Numbered from the stretch's first letter, positions 27,654-36,885 are shown. The stretch is 64,000 bases of DNA from Sulfitobacter sp. 20_GPM-1509m (GCF_000620505.1 NZ_JIBC01000015.1:1-64000); one strand, 5' to 3'. Made by a program: numbers and translations. Notes: generated by a model not told the origin, from the sequence alone.

Positions 27654-28115
27654 TCACAAATGACCGCAGTGGCCTTCCTCGAAATCCCACGCGCCTTTTT
27701 GCTCTCCGCGTTCCAAAAACGCATACGCGATTTCGATGCCTACTTTCTCGGGAACGTCTACCGCGTACAGTTGGTATCCAAAGTCTCCGTGTTCGTATGA
27801 GCATCCAAGGCGCTCGAGTGGTTCCCAAAGTTCGGCAAACAGCGTTGGATTATGTTTGCCGTGCGAAACAAGAATTCGGTATGTGGAATGCCCAGATTTT
27901 GGACCGAGGCCGACAACTTTTATTTGGCCTTCAACCTGGCTCGTCATGACAGCGTCCCTTAAGCTGATGCCTTTTGCAAAGAACGGCGAATTCTCAAGCC
28001 GATGGACACCGGAACCAAGATTGGTTGCCCAAACACTTTCAGTTGAAAAACCATGCCAAGTGTCTGAGCCGAGATCAAATATGACCTTCTGCATTTGATT
28101 GTTTGTTGCGTTCAT
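27654..28115 (-). CDS. DUF4265 protein
   Basis: Protein of 153 residues whose segment SVWATNLGSGVHRLENSPFFAKGISLRDAV is, in pieces, the usual core of DUF4265 (VWAT, RLENSPFFAKG). No enzyme motif is visible. DUF4265 proteins are small solitary accessory genes of unknown role. Start may be the ATG at 28115 or the one at 28094 (MQKVIFDLG). It converges with the alpha/beta hydrolase and lies between R3 copies 2 and 3. Its base composition is AT-richer than the window average. Confidence 0.75.
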   Translation of the reverse strand: MNATNNQMQKVIFDLGSDTWHGFSTESVWATNLGSGVHRLENSPFFAKGISLRDAVMTSQVEGQIKVVGLGPKSGHSTYRILVSHGKHNPTLFAELWEPLERLGCSYEHGDFGYQLYAVDVPEKVGIEIAYAFLERGEQKGAWDFEEGHCGHL

Positions 28116-28170
28116 ATGTGTACGTTAGGTTGCGTCTGACGTTGTGTCACTACCTTAGACAAACCCTGAA

Positions 28171-28258
28171 GCCGCCATTGGCACCATCGCGGCGAAAGCC
28201 CGCTTCGTCCGCGCTGCGGACCTTGGTACGGGGCGCGGCGAAGGTCCGAATCGAGCCC
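28171..28258 (+). repeat. Repeat R3, copy 3 with upstream extension
   Basis: The 52-bp unit at 28207-28258 has stem halves GGACCTT and AAGGTCC, so the variable pair is C-G. With copies 1 (T-A) and 2 (T-G) this gives a full compensatory series. It abuts R1 copy D. Confidence 0.85.
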
Positions 28259-28273
28259 TTTCCGCATTCTACC

Positions 28274-28460
28274 CGCGCGGAATCGAGGCCGCAGGCCGCC
28301 GCGCATCATGCCTCAGGCATGTCTGCGACATGACGGGCCGTCCCCCGGCACGGCGATTTGGCTGCTGTTGCGCAAGACGGATATGTCGGATGTGCTTGGC
28401 TACCATAAAGTGCCAGTCACAGAGGTCGTATCGCCGCACCACGGCCCGACGATGCGCGGC
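28274..28460 (+). repeat. Structured repeat R1, copy D with extra hairpins in the left arm
   Basis: 187-bp R1 copy. The left arm is interrupted after GCCGCGCATC, where 27 bases replace three. The insert is made of two small palindromes, ATGCC-TC-AGGCAT and ATGTC-TGC-GACAT. The right arm (28442-28460) is intact. The same insert, with one base changed, is in copy E. Confidence 0.85.
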
Positions 28461-28641
28461 TTCGCGAATGGCAGCTAAGTCCCGCATAACTGCCGTTGGC
28501 CGTCAGGTTCGGCAACGATCACGCTTGTGGCCTGCGTCGGAGGTCCGGTCCGCAGTCTGTCAAAGGTCCGCGACGTTTCTCCCCACGAAACTTTGCGCCA
28601 ATCTGACCTGCCGCCGAAAATCGGGCTTGAACTCCGGGCAC

Positions 28642-28678
28642 GTTACAAGATAACAAACGAGTTACGTTATAACATACC
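28642..28678. promoter_or_regulatory. Zur-like operator upstream of the zinc-response operon
   Basis: GTTACGTTATAACATACC at 28661-28678 has the palindromic core GTTATAAC. It matches 16 of 18 positions of the GTTATGTTATAACATAAC pattern I recall for alphaproteobacterial Zur. A weaker GTTA-N5-TAAC site lies at 28642-28654. The box includes a TATAAC hexamer that could be the -10 element, so bound Zur would block initiation. The COG0523 start is 225 bp downstream. No convincing gene lies in 28461-28903. Confidence 0.7.
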
Positions 28679-28903
28679 ATTGTTTGGGATGTGCACGCCT
28701 CGGGTCCGCCCGGCTGCGTGGCACGGCCTGACCTTGGACACGCAATCACCCGGCGCGCGCGTGACCGGGACAGGAGGACTCTTGCCATGCGCCGCGCGAT
28801 CACAGTCGGCAAAAACCGCGTCGGCACGACACCCAAGTCGGCACGGGCCGCGCCTGCCACGTCGCTTCCCTGATTTCACTCCAGCCATCGACAAGGAGGC
28901 CGC

Positions 28904-30118
28904 ATGACGACCACCGCTGACCCCCGCCTTCCCGTTACAGTCCTCTCCGGCTTTCTTGGTGCCGGCAAGACGACCCTGCTGAACCGCGTTCTGAACAACC
29001 GCGACGGACGCCGCGTCGCCGTCATCGTCAACGACATGTCAGAGGTGAACATCGACGCCGACCTTGTCCGCGCGGATACGGAGCTGTCCCGCACCGACGA
29101 GACCCTGGTCGAGATGTCCAACGGCTGCATCTGCTGCACCCTGCGCGACGACCTGTTGCAAGAGGTGCGCAAGCTGGCCGGAGAGGGGCGCTTTGACTAC
29201 CTGCTGATCGAATCCACCGGGATTTCCGAACCCCTGCCCGTCGCGGCGACCTTCGACTTTCGCGACGCGGCGGGGCACAGCCTGTCGGACGTCGCGCGCC
29301 TTGATACGATGGTGACGGTGGTCGATGCGGCGAACCTGTTGAACGACTACGCCAGCCACGATTTCCTGCGCGACCGGGGCGAGACATTGGGAGAGGAGGA
29401 CGCGCGCACGCTGGTTCACCTGCTGACCGACCAGATCGAATTCGCCGACGTGGTGATCCTGAACAAGGTCACGGACGCCGGACCGGAAAAGGTCGATGCC
29501 GCGCGCAAGATCATCCGCAGCCTGAACGCCGATGCCCGGATCATCGAGACAGACCGTTCGGATGTCGCGCCGGATGCGATCCTGAACACAAGGCTTTTCG
29601 ATTTCGAAAAGGCGCATGAACATCCGATGTGGGCCAAGGAGCTGTACGGCTTTGCCGATCATGTGCCGGAGACCGAAGAATATGGCGTGGCCTCCTTTGT
29701 CTACCGCGCGCGCCAGCCGTTCGATCCGTCCAGGGTCATGGCGGTGCTCAACGGGGATCTGCCCGGTGTCATCCGTGCCAAGGGGCATTTCTGGATCGCG
29801 ACGCGCCCCGACTGGGTGGCCGAGTTCTCGCTTGCCGGTGCGCTGTCGTCGGTCACGCCGCTTGGACAGTGGTGGGCCACGATCCCGCAGGACCGTCACC
29901 CGGATCACGACAGCGCCCGCGCCTATCTTGCGCAGCACTGGCAGGAGCCCTGGGGCGACCGGCGGCAGGAAATCGTCTTTATCGGGGCGGGCATCGACTG
30001 GCCCGCACTGAAGGCGCGGCTTGATGGCGCTTTGGTGCCGGAAGAGATCGCGCCGGGTCCCGATGCGCTTCCCGATCTGCCCGATCCTTTCCCGGTCTGG
30101 CGGAGGGCGGCGGCATGA
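28904..30118 (+). CDS. COG0523 zinc metallochaperone GTPase
   Basis: G3E-family GTPase of 404 residues. It has Walker [12 protein letters not shown], the metal-binding CXCC motif in [17 protein letters not shown] (Walker B region), NKVT as the guanine motif and a C-terminal CobW_C domain ([13 protein letters not shown]). Zur-regulated members (ZigA/ZagA type) hand zinc to essential enzymes when zinc is short. The Zur-like box upstream and the transporter downstream fit that role. The stop overlaps the next start (ATGA), as do all junctions to 35081. Confidence 0.88.
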   Translation: MTTTADPRLPVTVLSGFLGAGKTTLLNRVLNNRDGRRVAVIVNDMSEVNIDADLVRADTELSRTDETLVEMSNGCICCTLRDDLLQEVRKLAGEGRFDYLLIESTGISEPLPVAATFDFRDAAGHSLSDVARLDTMVTVVDAANLLNDYASHDFLRDRGETLGEEDARTLVHLLTDQIEFADVVILNKVTDAGPEKVDAARKIIRSLNADARIIETDRSDVAPDAILNTRLFDFEKAHEHPMWAKELYGFADHVPETEEYGVASFVYRARQPFDPSRVMAVLNGDLPGVIRAKGHFWIATRPDWVAEFSLAGALSSVTPLGQWWATIPQDRHPDHDSARAYLAQHWQEPWGDRRQEIVFIGAGIDWPALKARLDGALVPEEIAPGPDALPDLPDPFPVWRRAAA

Positions 30119-30402
30119 GCCGCAACGTGTCCACCACCCTGCGCCGCAGGCGGCGGCCCGACCCGATGCAGGCCTATGACGCCCTGCCGCGCCCGCTCAG
30201 GGCGTGGATGGCGCAGGCCGCGCTGCCCTGGTCGCCTGCCTCGTGCCGCCGGATCTGGGTCAAGGCCCGGGCCGAGGGCGCAAGCCAGGACGACATACTC
30301 GACCGGCTCGCAAGGGCCGAACGGATGACCCTTTCCCGCGACCGGTTCTCGCTGCACGCGCGCCGCGCCCCCATTCACGATCAACAGGACTACACCACAT
30401 GA
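30115..30402 (+). CDS. DUF6525-like small basic protein
   Basis: Protein of 95 residues with a basic N-terminus ([12 protein letters not shown]), then [21 protein letters not shown] and [13 protein letters not shown]. This pattern matches the Rhodobacterales DUF6525 family as I recall it, whose function is unknown. It overlaps the GTPase gene by ATGA and the binding-protein gene by ATGA, so it is translated as part of the zinc operon. No metal-binding motif beyond a single cysteine and histidine is seen. A regulatory or RNA-binding role is only a guess. Confidence 0.7.
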   Translation: MSRNVSTTLRRRRRPDPMQAYDALPRPLRAWMAQAALPWSPASCRRIWVKARAEGASQDDILDRLARAERMTLSRDRFSLHARRAPIHDQQDYTT

Positions 30403-31898
30403 AACACACCCTGGCATTCCTTGCCGCAGCCCTGATCACGGCGGCCCTGCCCGCCATGGCCGACGACACGCTCGACGTGGTCGCGCAATTCGAGATCCAG
30501 TCGCCCGAGCCATCGACCTCGGGCTATATCTTTACGCGCATGGGCATCACCGAGACGCTGACCAATGCCGACCCCCAAGGTGTCCTGACGCCCGGCCTTG
30601 CCACGGAATGGGCGGCCTCGGAGGATGGGCTGAGCTGGACCTTCACCTTGCGCGACGGCGTCCGGTTCCATGACGGCACCGCAATGACCGCAGAGGCCGT
30701 GGCCGCCGCGCTGGACATTGCCCGCGCAAAGCCCGGCCCGCTGGCCAAGACGCCGATCACGGCGATCGAGGCCACGGACGGGGCGGTCGTGGTCACCCTG
30801 TCAGAGCCCTTTGCCGCGCTCCCGGCTTACCTCGCCCACTTCAGCGCGCAGATCCTCGCGCCTGACGCCTATGGGGCGGAGGACGCGGGCGTCGCGGCCA
30901 TCGGCACCGGTCCCTACAAGATCACGGAACTGACCCCGCCGCTGAGCCTGAAGGCCGAGGCCTTTGGCGACTACTGGGGCCCCGCGCCGCATGTGCCGCA
31001 CGTCAGCTATTCCGCCGTCAGCAGGGTGGAAACCCGTGCGCTGATGGCGGAATCCGGTGATGCGGACTTTGTCTTTGGCCTCGATCCGGCCTCGGTCGCG
31101 CGGCTGGGCCTGTCGGACACGGCCACCGTGCATTCCGTGGCCATCCCGCGCGTTCTGCTGATCAAGGTCAATGCCGGTCATCCGGCCCTGTCCGAACCAG
31201 AGGCCCGTCAGGCCCTGTCGCTGGCCATTGACCGCGATGGCATCGCCAAGGCCGTGCTGCGCTATCCCGAAGGGGCGACACAGCTTTTCCCGCCGTCCGT
31301 CGGGGACTGGCATAACGACAGCCTTGTGCCGCTGTCCTACAACCCCGAAAAAGCGAAAGAGCTGCTGCTGGGTCTGGGCTGGACCATGGGCCGCGACGGC
31401 ATCCTGACCCGCGATGGCGAACGCTTTGCCCTGACGCTGACAACCTACCCCGACCGGCCCGAACTGCCGCTTGTTGCCGCCGTGCTGGAACAGCAGTTCC
31501 GCGCCATCGGGGTCGAGCTGACCATCAACACCACCAACTCCTCCGAGATCAGCGCGGGCCATGCCGACGGGTCGCTGGACCTTGGTCTGATCGCGCGCAA
31601 CTTTGGCCTGATCCCGAACCCCGTGGGCACGATCCTGTCGGACTATGCGCCGGCGGGCGACTGGGGTGCGATGGGCTGGCAGAATGACGAGATCACGAGC
31701 CTTGCGCACAGCGTCGCGCGCGGTGACGCCAGTGCCTCCGAGCGCGCCCGCATCACCGAGATCCTGCAGACCGAGCTGCCGATCATCCCGATTGCCTGGT
31801 ATCGCCAGACTCTGGCCGTGGCCAAAGGCGTCGAGGGCGTGGTGATCGACCCGTGGGAGCGGACCTTTGGCCTGTCTGAGTTGAAGCTGTCGCAATGA
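30399..31898 (+). CDS. NikA/DppA-family ABC transporter substrate-binding protein
   Basis: Periplasmic binding protein of 499 residues (SBP_bac_5). The signal peptide is [21 protein letters not shown]. The family signatures GLATEWAASEDGLSWTF and LRDGVRFHDGTAMTAEAV lie near residues 65-95. The family carries peptides, nickel or metallophore complexes. The Zur-like box and COG0523 gene of this operon point to zinc, probably as a chelate. The ATG at 30399 lies in the stop of the small gene before it. Confidence 0.88.
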   Translation: MKHTLAFLAAALITAALPAMADDTLDVVAQFEIQSPEPSTSGYIFTRMGITETLTNADPQGVLTPGLATEWAASEDGLSWTFTLRDGVRFHDGTAMTAEAVAAALDIARAKPGPLAKTPITAIEATDGAVVVTLSEPFAALPAYLAHFSAQILAPDAYGAEDAGVAAIGTGPYKITELTPPLSLKAEAFGDYWGPAPHVPHVSYSAVSRVETRALMAESGDADFVFGLDPASVARLGLSDTATVHSVAIPRVLLIKVNAGHPALSEPEARQALSLAIDRDGIAKAVLRYPEGATQLFPPSVGDWHNDSLVPLSYNPEKAKELLLGLGWTMGRDGILTRDGERFALTLTTYPDRPELPLVAAVLEQQFRAIGVELTINTTNSSEISAGHADGSLDLGLIARNFGLIPNPVGTILSDYAPAGDWGAMGWQNDEITSLAHSVARGDASASERARITEILQTELPIIPIAWYRQTLAVAKGVEGVVIDPWERTFGLSELKLSQ

Positions 31899-32824
31899 AT
31901 ACGCTGATGACGCGGGGCATTCAGGCCCTGATGGTCGCGGTCCTGATCGGGGCTGCAACCTTTGCAATGATGCGCGCCCTGCCCGGCGATGCGGCCTATC
32001 GCATCGCGGCCGGGCGGTATGGCTATGACAATGTCGACACCGCCGCCGCCGATGCGGTGCGCGCGGAACTGGGGCTGGATGGTCCGGCACTGCCCGCTTT
32101 CCTGAACTGGCTGGGTGACCTGCTGCGGCTGGATTTCGGCCACTCGCTGGTTTCGGGCCAGCCGGTGATCGCAGAGATCGGCCACCAGTTGGGCGCATCG
32201 CTGTCACTGGCGGCGGTTGCGGTTCTGCTGTCGCTGATCATGGGGCCACCTCTGGGCATCCTTGCGGGGCTCCGGCCCGGCGGGATGCTCGACCGGGTGC
32301 TGCTGGTCGTGTCGACCGGGCTGAAAGCGGTGCCGCAGTTCCTGATGGCGCTGATCCTCATCCTGATCCTGTCGGTTCAGCTCCGCCTGCTGCCCGCCGC
32401 CGGATACGGCGCGGCGCGGCACTTTATCCTGCCGGCACTGGCGCTCGCCCTGGGGCTGGCGGCGGTGAACGCGCGGATTGCGCGCGATGCCATGGCGCGG
32501 ATCGGGGCGATGCCCTTCTACAGCTTTGCGCAGTGGAAGGGGCTGAGCCCGCGACAGACGCTGCTGCGCCACGGTCTGCGCAATGTCTCGGTGCCGCTGC
32601 TGACCTATCTGGGGCTTCAGTTCGTCACCCTCGTCGAAGGGGTCGTCGTGGTCGAGGCGATCTTTGGCTGGCCCGGCATCGGCCATGCGCTGGTGCATGC
32701 GATCTTTTCCCGCGATGTGCCGATGGTGCAGGGCACGGCGCTGTGTCTGGGCCTTGGCTTTGTGCTGATCAACGCAGTGATCGACCTTGTCACAGGGCGC
32801 ATTGACCCAAGGAGAGCCGCATGA
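31895..32824 (+). CDS. ABC transporter permease, DppB/NikB-like
   Basis: Inner-membrane permease of 309 residues with about six helices. It has the PGDAAYRIAAGRYG periplasmic loop and LGLDGPALPAFLNWLGDLLRLDFGHS, typical in pieces of DppB/NikB proteins. The coupling EAA-like loop is near GLSPRQTLLRHGLRN. It overlaps both neighbours by ATGA. It is the first half of the transporter channel. Confidence 0.88.
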   Translation: MNTLMTRGIQALMVAVLIGAATFAMMRALPGDAAYRIAAGRYGYDNVDTAAADAVRAELGLDGPALPAFLNWLGDLLRLDFGHSLVSGQPVIAEIGHQLGASLSLAAVAVLLSLIMGPPLGILAGLRPGGMLDRVLLVVSTGLKAVPQFLMALILILILSVQLRLLPAAGYGAARHFILPALALALGLAAVNARIARDAMARIGAMPFYSFAQWKGLSPRQTLLRHGLRNVSVPLLTYLGLQFVTLVEGVVVVEAIFGWPGIGHALVHAIFSRDVPMVQGTALCLGLGFVLINAVIDLVTGRIDPRRAA

Positions 32825-33633
32825 CCGATGCCGTGATGATCCCGCGCCCTGCGGGCCTTGCCCTGCGCTGGACGGGGGCCGCATTGGTCGCCGCCGCTCT
32901 GGTCCTTGCCCTGATCGGGCCGCTGGCCGTGCCCGGCGATCCCTTTGCCCAGTCGCTGATCAAGGCGCTGTCAGGGCCGGAACCGGCAGCACCGCTTGGC
33001 TATGACCACCTTGGACGGTCGATCTTTCACCGTCTGGCCGCAGCCTTGCGCCTGTCGCCCGCCATCGCCATGGCCGCCGTCCTCACCGCCGGTCTGGCGG
33101 GGCTGGGGCTGGGCACATGGGCGGCGGCGCGCGGTGGCTGGACCGACCGGATCCTGACGATACTGGCGGATGCGCTGCTGGCCTTGCCGGGGCTGCTGCT
33201 GGTGCTGATCGTGCTCGCCATCGTGCCGGGCACAGCACTTGGTTTCTGGGCCGGTCTGTCGCTGGTGCTGTGGGTCGAGTTCTTTCGCCTGACCCGCGCC
33301 GCCACGCGCGCGGTGCTGGCATCCCCGGCGGTGCAGGCCACGCGCCTGCTGGGGTTCGGGCCGGTCTATGTCTTTCGCACCCACATCTGGCCCGAAATCG
33401 CGCCGATGATGCTGACCGCCGCCGCCTTTGGCACCGCCACGGCGATCATGGCCATTGCCGCGCTGGGGTTCGTGCATGTGGGCATGCGCGCGCCGACGCC
33501 CGAGTTGGGCCTGATGATGGTCGAGCTGCTGCCCTACTGGCGCGAGGCCCCGCTGGCGCTGCTGTCGCCGGTGATTGCCACCTTTGCCCTGCTTCTGGGC
33601 CTTACCCTTCTGGCCGGGAGCCGTGACACATGA
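32821..33633 (+). CDS. ABC transporter permease, DppC/NikC-like
   Basis: Inner-membrane permease of 270 residues. The segment APLGYDHLGRSIFHRL is the hallmark of DppC/NikC proteins, and the cytoplasmic loop ATRLLGFGPVYVFRTHIWPE contacts the ATPase. About five or six helices are visible. ATGA overlaps join it to both neighbours. It pairs with the preceding permease. Confidence 0.88.
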   Translation: MTDAVMIPRPAGLALRWTGAALVAAALVLALIGPLAVPGDPFAQSLIKALSGPEPAAPLGYDHLGRSIFHRLAAALRLSPAIAMAAVLTAGLAGLGLGTWAAARGGWTDRILTILADALLALPGLLLVLIVLAIVPGTALGFWAGLSLVLWVEFFRLTRAATRAVLASPAVQATRLLGFGPVYVFRTHIWPEIAPMMLTAAAFGTATAIMAIAALGFVHVGMRAPTPELGLMMVELLPYWREAPLALLSPVIATFALLLGLTLLAGSRDT

Positions 33634-35081
33634 CCCTTTTGAAAGCCGATGACATCACCGTCGCCCAAGGCGGCACGCCGATCCTGCACCCGGTTTCCCT
33701 GCATCTGGAGCCGGGGGAGCCCTTGGTCATCCTGGGTGAAACCGGATCGGGCAAAAGCCTGCTGGCGCAGGCCATCATGGGCACCCTGCCGCGCGACCTT
33801 GCGGCGCGGGGGCGAGTTGTTCTGGGCGACCATCTGCTGGACGCCGCGCGGCCCGGCGGGTTCCGCCCGCTCTGGGGACGCCAGATCGCGGTGCTGCCGC
33901 AAGAGCCGTGGCTGTCACTTGATCCGTTGATGCGGGCCAAGGGGCAGGTGACCGAGGCGCACCACCTCGTGCGCGGCATGACCGTGCCCGACGCAGGCGC
34001 GCAGGCGACAGCCGACCTCGACCGCCTTGGCCTTGCCGAAGCAGGAATGCGTTATCCGCATGAGCTGTCCGGCGGCATGGCACAGCGCGTGGCCATCGCG
34101 GCGGCGCGGGCCGGGGGTGCGCGGATCGTCATCGCGGACGAGCCGACCAAGGGGCTGGACGCCGCGCGCCGGGACGAGGTCGCGGACCTGTTGCTGGCCG
34201 AACTGGCGCGGGGCGGTGGCCTGTTGGTCATTACCCATGACCTGGCGCTGGCGCGGCGCATCGGCGGGCGGATGATCGTCCTGCGAGAGGGCCGCGTGGT
34301 GGAAACCGGTCCGACCGCCACCGTGATGGGCGCGCCGACACAGGCCTATACCCGCGACCTGATCGCCGCCGATCCGGAAAACTGGGAGCTGCGAAACCGG
34401 CGGCCTGCCGGTGCGCCGGTGCTGACAGCGACGGGGCTTGCAGCCGGTCGCGGCGGAGTGCGGCTTTTCTCCGACCTCTCCTTTGATCTGACCGCGGGGC
34501 GCATCCTTGGCGTGACCGGCCCCTCCGGTTGCGGCAAGTCCACGCTTGGGGATGTGGTTCTTGGCCTTGCCCCTCCGTCTGCGGGCCGCATGTCCAGGTC
34601 TGCGGGGCTGGCCCCGACCGCATTCCAGAAGCTCTATCAGGACCCCGTCGCGGCCTTTCCGCGCCACCGCACGCTTGGCCGCACGCTTGCGGATGTGGCC
34701 CCCCGCCACGGCGAACCGCAGGACCGGATCGACAGGCTCATGCCGCGCCTTGGCCTTGCGCCCGTGCTGTTGACGCGCAAACCCGATGCCGTGTCCGGCG
34801 GCGAGCTTCAGCGGCTGGCCTTGCTGCGGCTCCTCCTTGTCCGGCCAAAGTTCATCTTTGCCGACGAGCCGACCTCGCGGCTTGACCCGATCACCCAGAA
34901 ACAGGTGATCGACCTGCTGTGCGAAACCGCCACGACCGAGGGCTGCGCGATCATGCTGGTCAGCCACGACCCCGAACTGGTCGCTCGGACGGCGGACCAT
35001 GTGCTGTCGCTTGCTCCGGCAAAGGCCAGTGAACCCGACCTGTCAGGGCCGCGGGTGAAGCTGGCCGGTCATCTCGGATAG
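33630..35081 (+). CDS. Fused two-domain ABC transporter ATPase (NikDE/DppDF-like)
   Basis: ATPase of 483 residues in which the two NikD/NikE- or DppD/DppF-type subunits are joined in one chain. Domain 1 has Walker A GETGSGKS, signature LSGGMAQR and Walker B IVIADEPTKGLD. Domain 2 has GPSGCGKS, a VSGGELQR signature and FIFADEPTSRLD. Domain 2 is somewhat shortened between Walker A and the signature. It ends the Zur-type operon. Confidence 0.9.
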   Translation: MTLLKADDITVAQGGTPILHPVSLHLEPGEPLVILGETGSGKSLLAQAIMGTLPRDLAARGRVVLGDHLLDAARPGGFRPLWGRQIAVLPQEPWLSLDPLMRAKGQVTEAHHLVRGMTVPDAGAQATADLDRLGLAEAGMRYPHELSGGMAQRVAIAAARAGGARIVIADEPTKGLDAARRDEVADLLLAELARGGGLLVITHDLALARRIGGRMIVLREGRVVETGPTATVMGAPTQAYTRDLIAADPENWELRNRRPAGAPVLTATGLAAGRGGVRLFSDLSFDLTAGRILGVTGPSGCGKSTLGDVVLGLAPPSAGRMSRSAGLAPTAFQKLYQDPVAAFPRHRTLGRTLADVAPRHGEPQDRIDRLMPRLGLAPVLLTRKPDAVSGGELQRLALLRLLLVRPKFIFADEPTSRLDPITQKQVIDLLCETATTEGCAIMLVSHDPELVARTADHVLSLAPAKASEPDLSGPRVKLAGHLG

Positions 35082-35117
35082 GCGTTGCGTGCAGCTTGGG
35101 CGGGGCGACAAAGCCCC

Positions 35118-35435
35118 CTACCCTTCGAAAAACGGCGCCGGGGTCAGGATCTTGTTGATCTGGCTGACCAGATACCCCGCCTCGGCGCTGCGGCGCAGGT
35201 AGTCCTGCCAGTCGGGGTCCGCCATCAACTGTGCCCGTTTCGCGGCGCGGTCGGCGGCGTCGTCATAGGTCCAGACGTGGACGAATGAATTCACGTCCCC
35301 CGTTTCCACCTGCGCAAACATCACCGGCGCACCCAGAATCCGGCGCTGTGCCGGATAGCCATAGGTGCCGTACAGCGCCAGGTGTTTCCTGATCGTGCCG
35401 GGGCGGCAGACATAGGTGCGGTGGTCGTAAATCAT
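35118..35435 (-). CDS. NIPSNAP-family protein
   Basis: Protein of 105 residues with the NIPSNAP ferredoxin-like fold pattern: MIYDHRTYVCRPGTIRKHL at the start and VHVWTYDDAADRAAKRAQL in the middle. The family has no agreed function, and many members are small stand-alone dimers near catabolic genes. It is last in the gntR-larE-larB-gntR group, nine bases after the second regulator. A role in handling a reactive intermediate of the hydroxyacid pathway is possible but unproven. Confidence 0.8.
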   Translation of the reverse strand: MIYDHRTYVCRPGTIRKHLALYGTYGYPAQRRILGAPVMFAQVETGDVNSFVHVWTYDDAADRAAKRAQLMADPDWQDYLRRSAEAGYLVSQINKILTPAPFFEG

Positions 35436-35444
35436 GCAGTTTTC

Positions 35445-36161
35445 TCAGGTATTTCGGCTGTGGTCGGTGACACGTTGGCGCGCTTGCAGCAGGTGATAGG
35501 ACATCGACACCGCCGCCGCCTCGCTGTCACCGGATTTGATCGCCTCAAGGATCTGCCGGTGCTCGCGCAGCACCGTGTCGATGCGTTCCTGCGACCCTTC
35601 GCGCGTCAGCTTTTGCGCCACGTCGATCGACTGTTCGACCTCTGACCGGGTGCTGTCCAGCATCCCCGCAAAGACCGGATTGCCCGAGGCCTCGGCAATG
35701 GCGCGGTGGAACAGGTAATCCGCCTCGACCGAGGGCGTGCGCGCCTGCATCGACGCCTCCAGCTCGGCAAGCGTGGATTCGATCCGGGCGATGTCCTTGG
35801 GGCCTGCGCGCAGGGCGGCCATGCGGGCGGTGGCGTGTTCCACGACCATCCGCGCCTCCATCGCGCGCATCAGCCCGGCGACCGATCCGGCGGTGGCAAA
35901 TTCGATCAGCTTTTCCGGCGGACGGCGGCGCACGAACGACCCAACCCCGCGCCGCGCCTCGACCAGCCCGTCCTCTTGCAGCTTGCGCAGCGCCTCGCGG
36001 ACCACGGGCCGCGACACGCCAAAGCCGGTGGCGATCTGGTGTTCAGACGGCAACCGTTCCCCCTGTTTCAGCAGGTTCGACACGATCTGTTCAAGGATCT
36101 GCCCATACAATTGGTCGGCCAGCGTCTGCCGTTTCTTGATCATCAGTTTCGGCTGGTCCAT
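35445..36161 (-). CDS. GntR-family regulator (FCD), second of the lar operon
   Basis: FadR-type regulator of 238 residues. The winged HTH is at about 12-75 (LADQLYGQILEQIVSN, GVSRPVVREALRKLQEDGLV). The FCD domain follows, with histidine-containing DYLFHRAIAEASGNP and REHRQILEAI. It lies 16 bp after larB. Two FCD regulators in one operon is unusual. This one may sense a different ligand from the first, or regulate the TRAP operon. The target is not evident from the sequence. Confidence 0.85.
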   Translation of the reverse strand: MDQPKLMIKKRQTLADQLYGQILEQIVSNLLKQGERLPSEHQIATGFGVSRPVVREALRKLQEDGLVEARRGVGSFVRRRPPEKLIEFATAGSVAGLMRAMEARMVVEHATARMAALRAGPKDIARIESTLAELEASMQARTPSVEADYLFHRAIAEASGNPVFAGMLDSTRSEVEQSIDVAQKLTREGSQERIDTVLREHRQILEAIKSGDSEAAAVSMSYHLLQARQRVTDHSRNT

Positions 36162-36177
36162 CGGCGCCCCCCTGGCG

Positions 36178-36885
36178 TCATTGCGCCGGTGCAGCGCGGC
36201 GCATCATGTTGGCCAGACGCACCGCCGCCGTGGCGGCGCCATAGCCGTTGTCGATGTTCACCACTGTAACGCCCGCGGCACAACTTGCCAGCATCGCATC
36301 CAGCGCCACGCGCCCGCCGGTGGCGACACCATAGCCAACCGAGGTCGGCACGCCGATCACCACGCCGGGCACCAGCCCCGCCAGCACCGAGGGCAACGCC
36401 GCGTCCATGCCCGCAAAGACGATCACGATATCCATCTCGCGCAACTGCTCCTCGCGCGCCAGCAACCGCCACAGGCCCGCGACCCCCACATCGGAAATCG
36501 CGGTGGCGTCCAGCCCGGCAAAGGCCAGCACCCGCTGCGCCTCGGCCATCGGTCCCGCGTCTGACGTGCCGGCGCTGACCAGCGCGATGCGCGGTGTCGT
36601 CACAAGATCGGGCAGGTCGCCCAGGATCGCGCTGCGCGACAGCGCGCAATAGTCGAGCGCCCCGCGCAACTCGTCCGGCAACCGGCCGTGTTGCGCCGCA
36701 TCCAGACGGGTCAGCAGCAACCGCCGCCCCTCGCGCACAGCATCCCCGATGATCGCCGCCACCTGCGCGTCGGTCTTGTGGCCGCACAGCACCGCCTCGT
36801 CGATCCCGATGCGGGCGGCGCGGTTGCGGTCGAATGTCACGTGGGGGTCACCGTCTTTGGGCGTGCCTTTTTCGGTCTCAGACAT
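36178..36885 (-). CDS. larB: Nickel-pincer cofactor biosynthesis protein LarB
   Basis: LarB of 235 residues. It carboxylates and hydrolyses nicotinic acid adenine dinucleotide to the dicarboxylated pyridinium mononucleotide that begins pincer-cofactor synthesis. The AIR-carboxylase-like C-terminal half has VSAGTSDAGPMAEAQ, FAGMDAALPSVLAGL and IGVPTSVGYG, which are the family hallmarks. It overlaps the end of larE by eight bases. The cofactor would serve LarA at 15490-16806, the only LarA seen here. Confidence 0.92.
   Translation of the reverse strand: MSETEKGTPKDGDPHVTFDRNRAARIGIDEAVLCGHKTDAQVAAIIGDAVREGRRLLLTRLDAAQHGRLPDELRGALDYCALSRSAILGDLPDLVTTPRIALVSAGTSDAGPMAEAQRVLAFAGLDATAISDVGVAGLWRLLAREEQLREMDIVIVFAGMDAALPSVLAGLVPGVVIGVPTSVGYGVATGGRVALDAMLASCAAGVTVVNIDNGYGAATAAVRLANMMRRAAPAQ

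Noticed and set aside
26391-28460. Repeats and single cassettes read as an integron array
   Set aside because: The two genes are convergent, no integrase is seen, and I could not find paired RYYYAAC/GTTRRRY core sites framing each gene.
28691-28873. A 60-codon frame in the Zur promoter region
   Set aside because: Low-complexity Arg/Ala/Pro composition, no ribosome binding site and no family resemblance.
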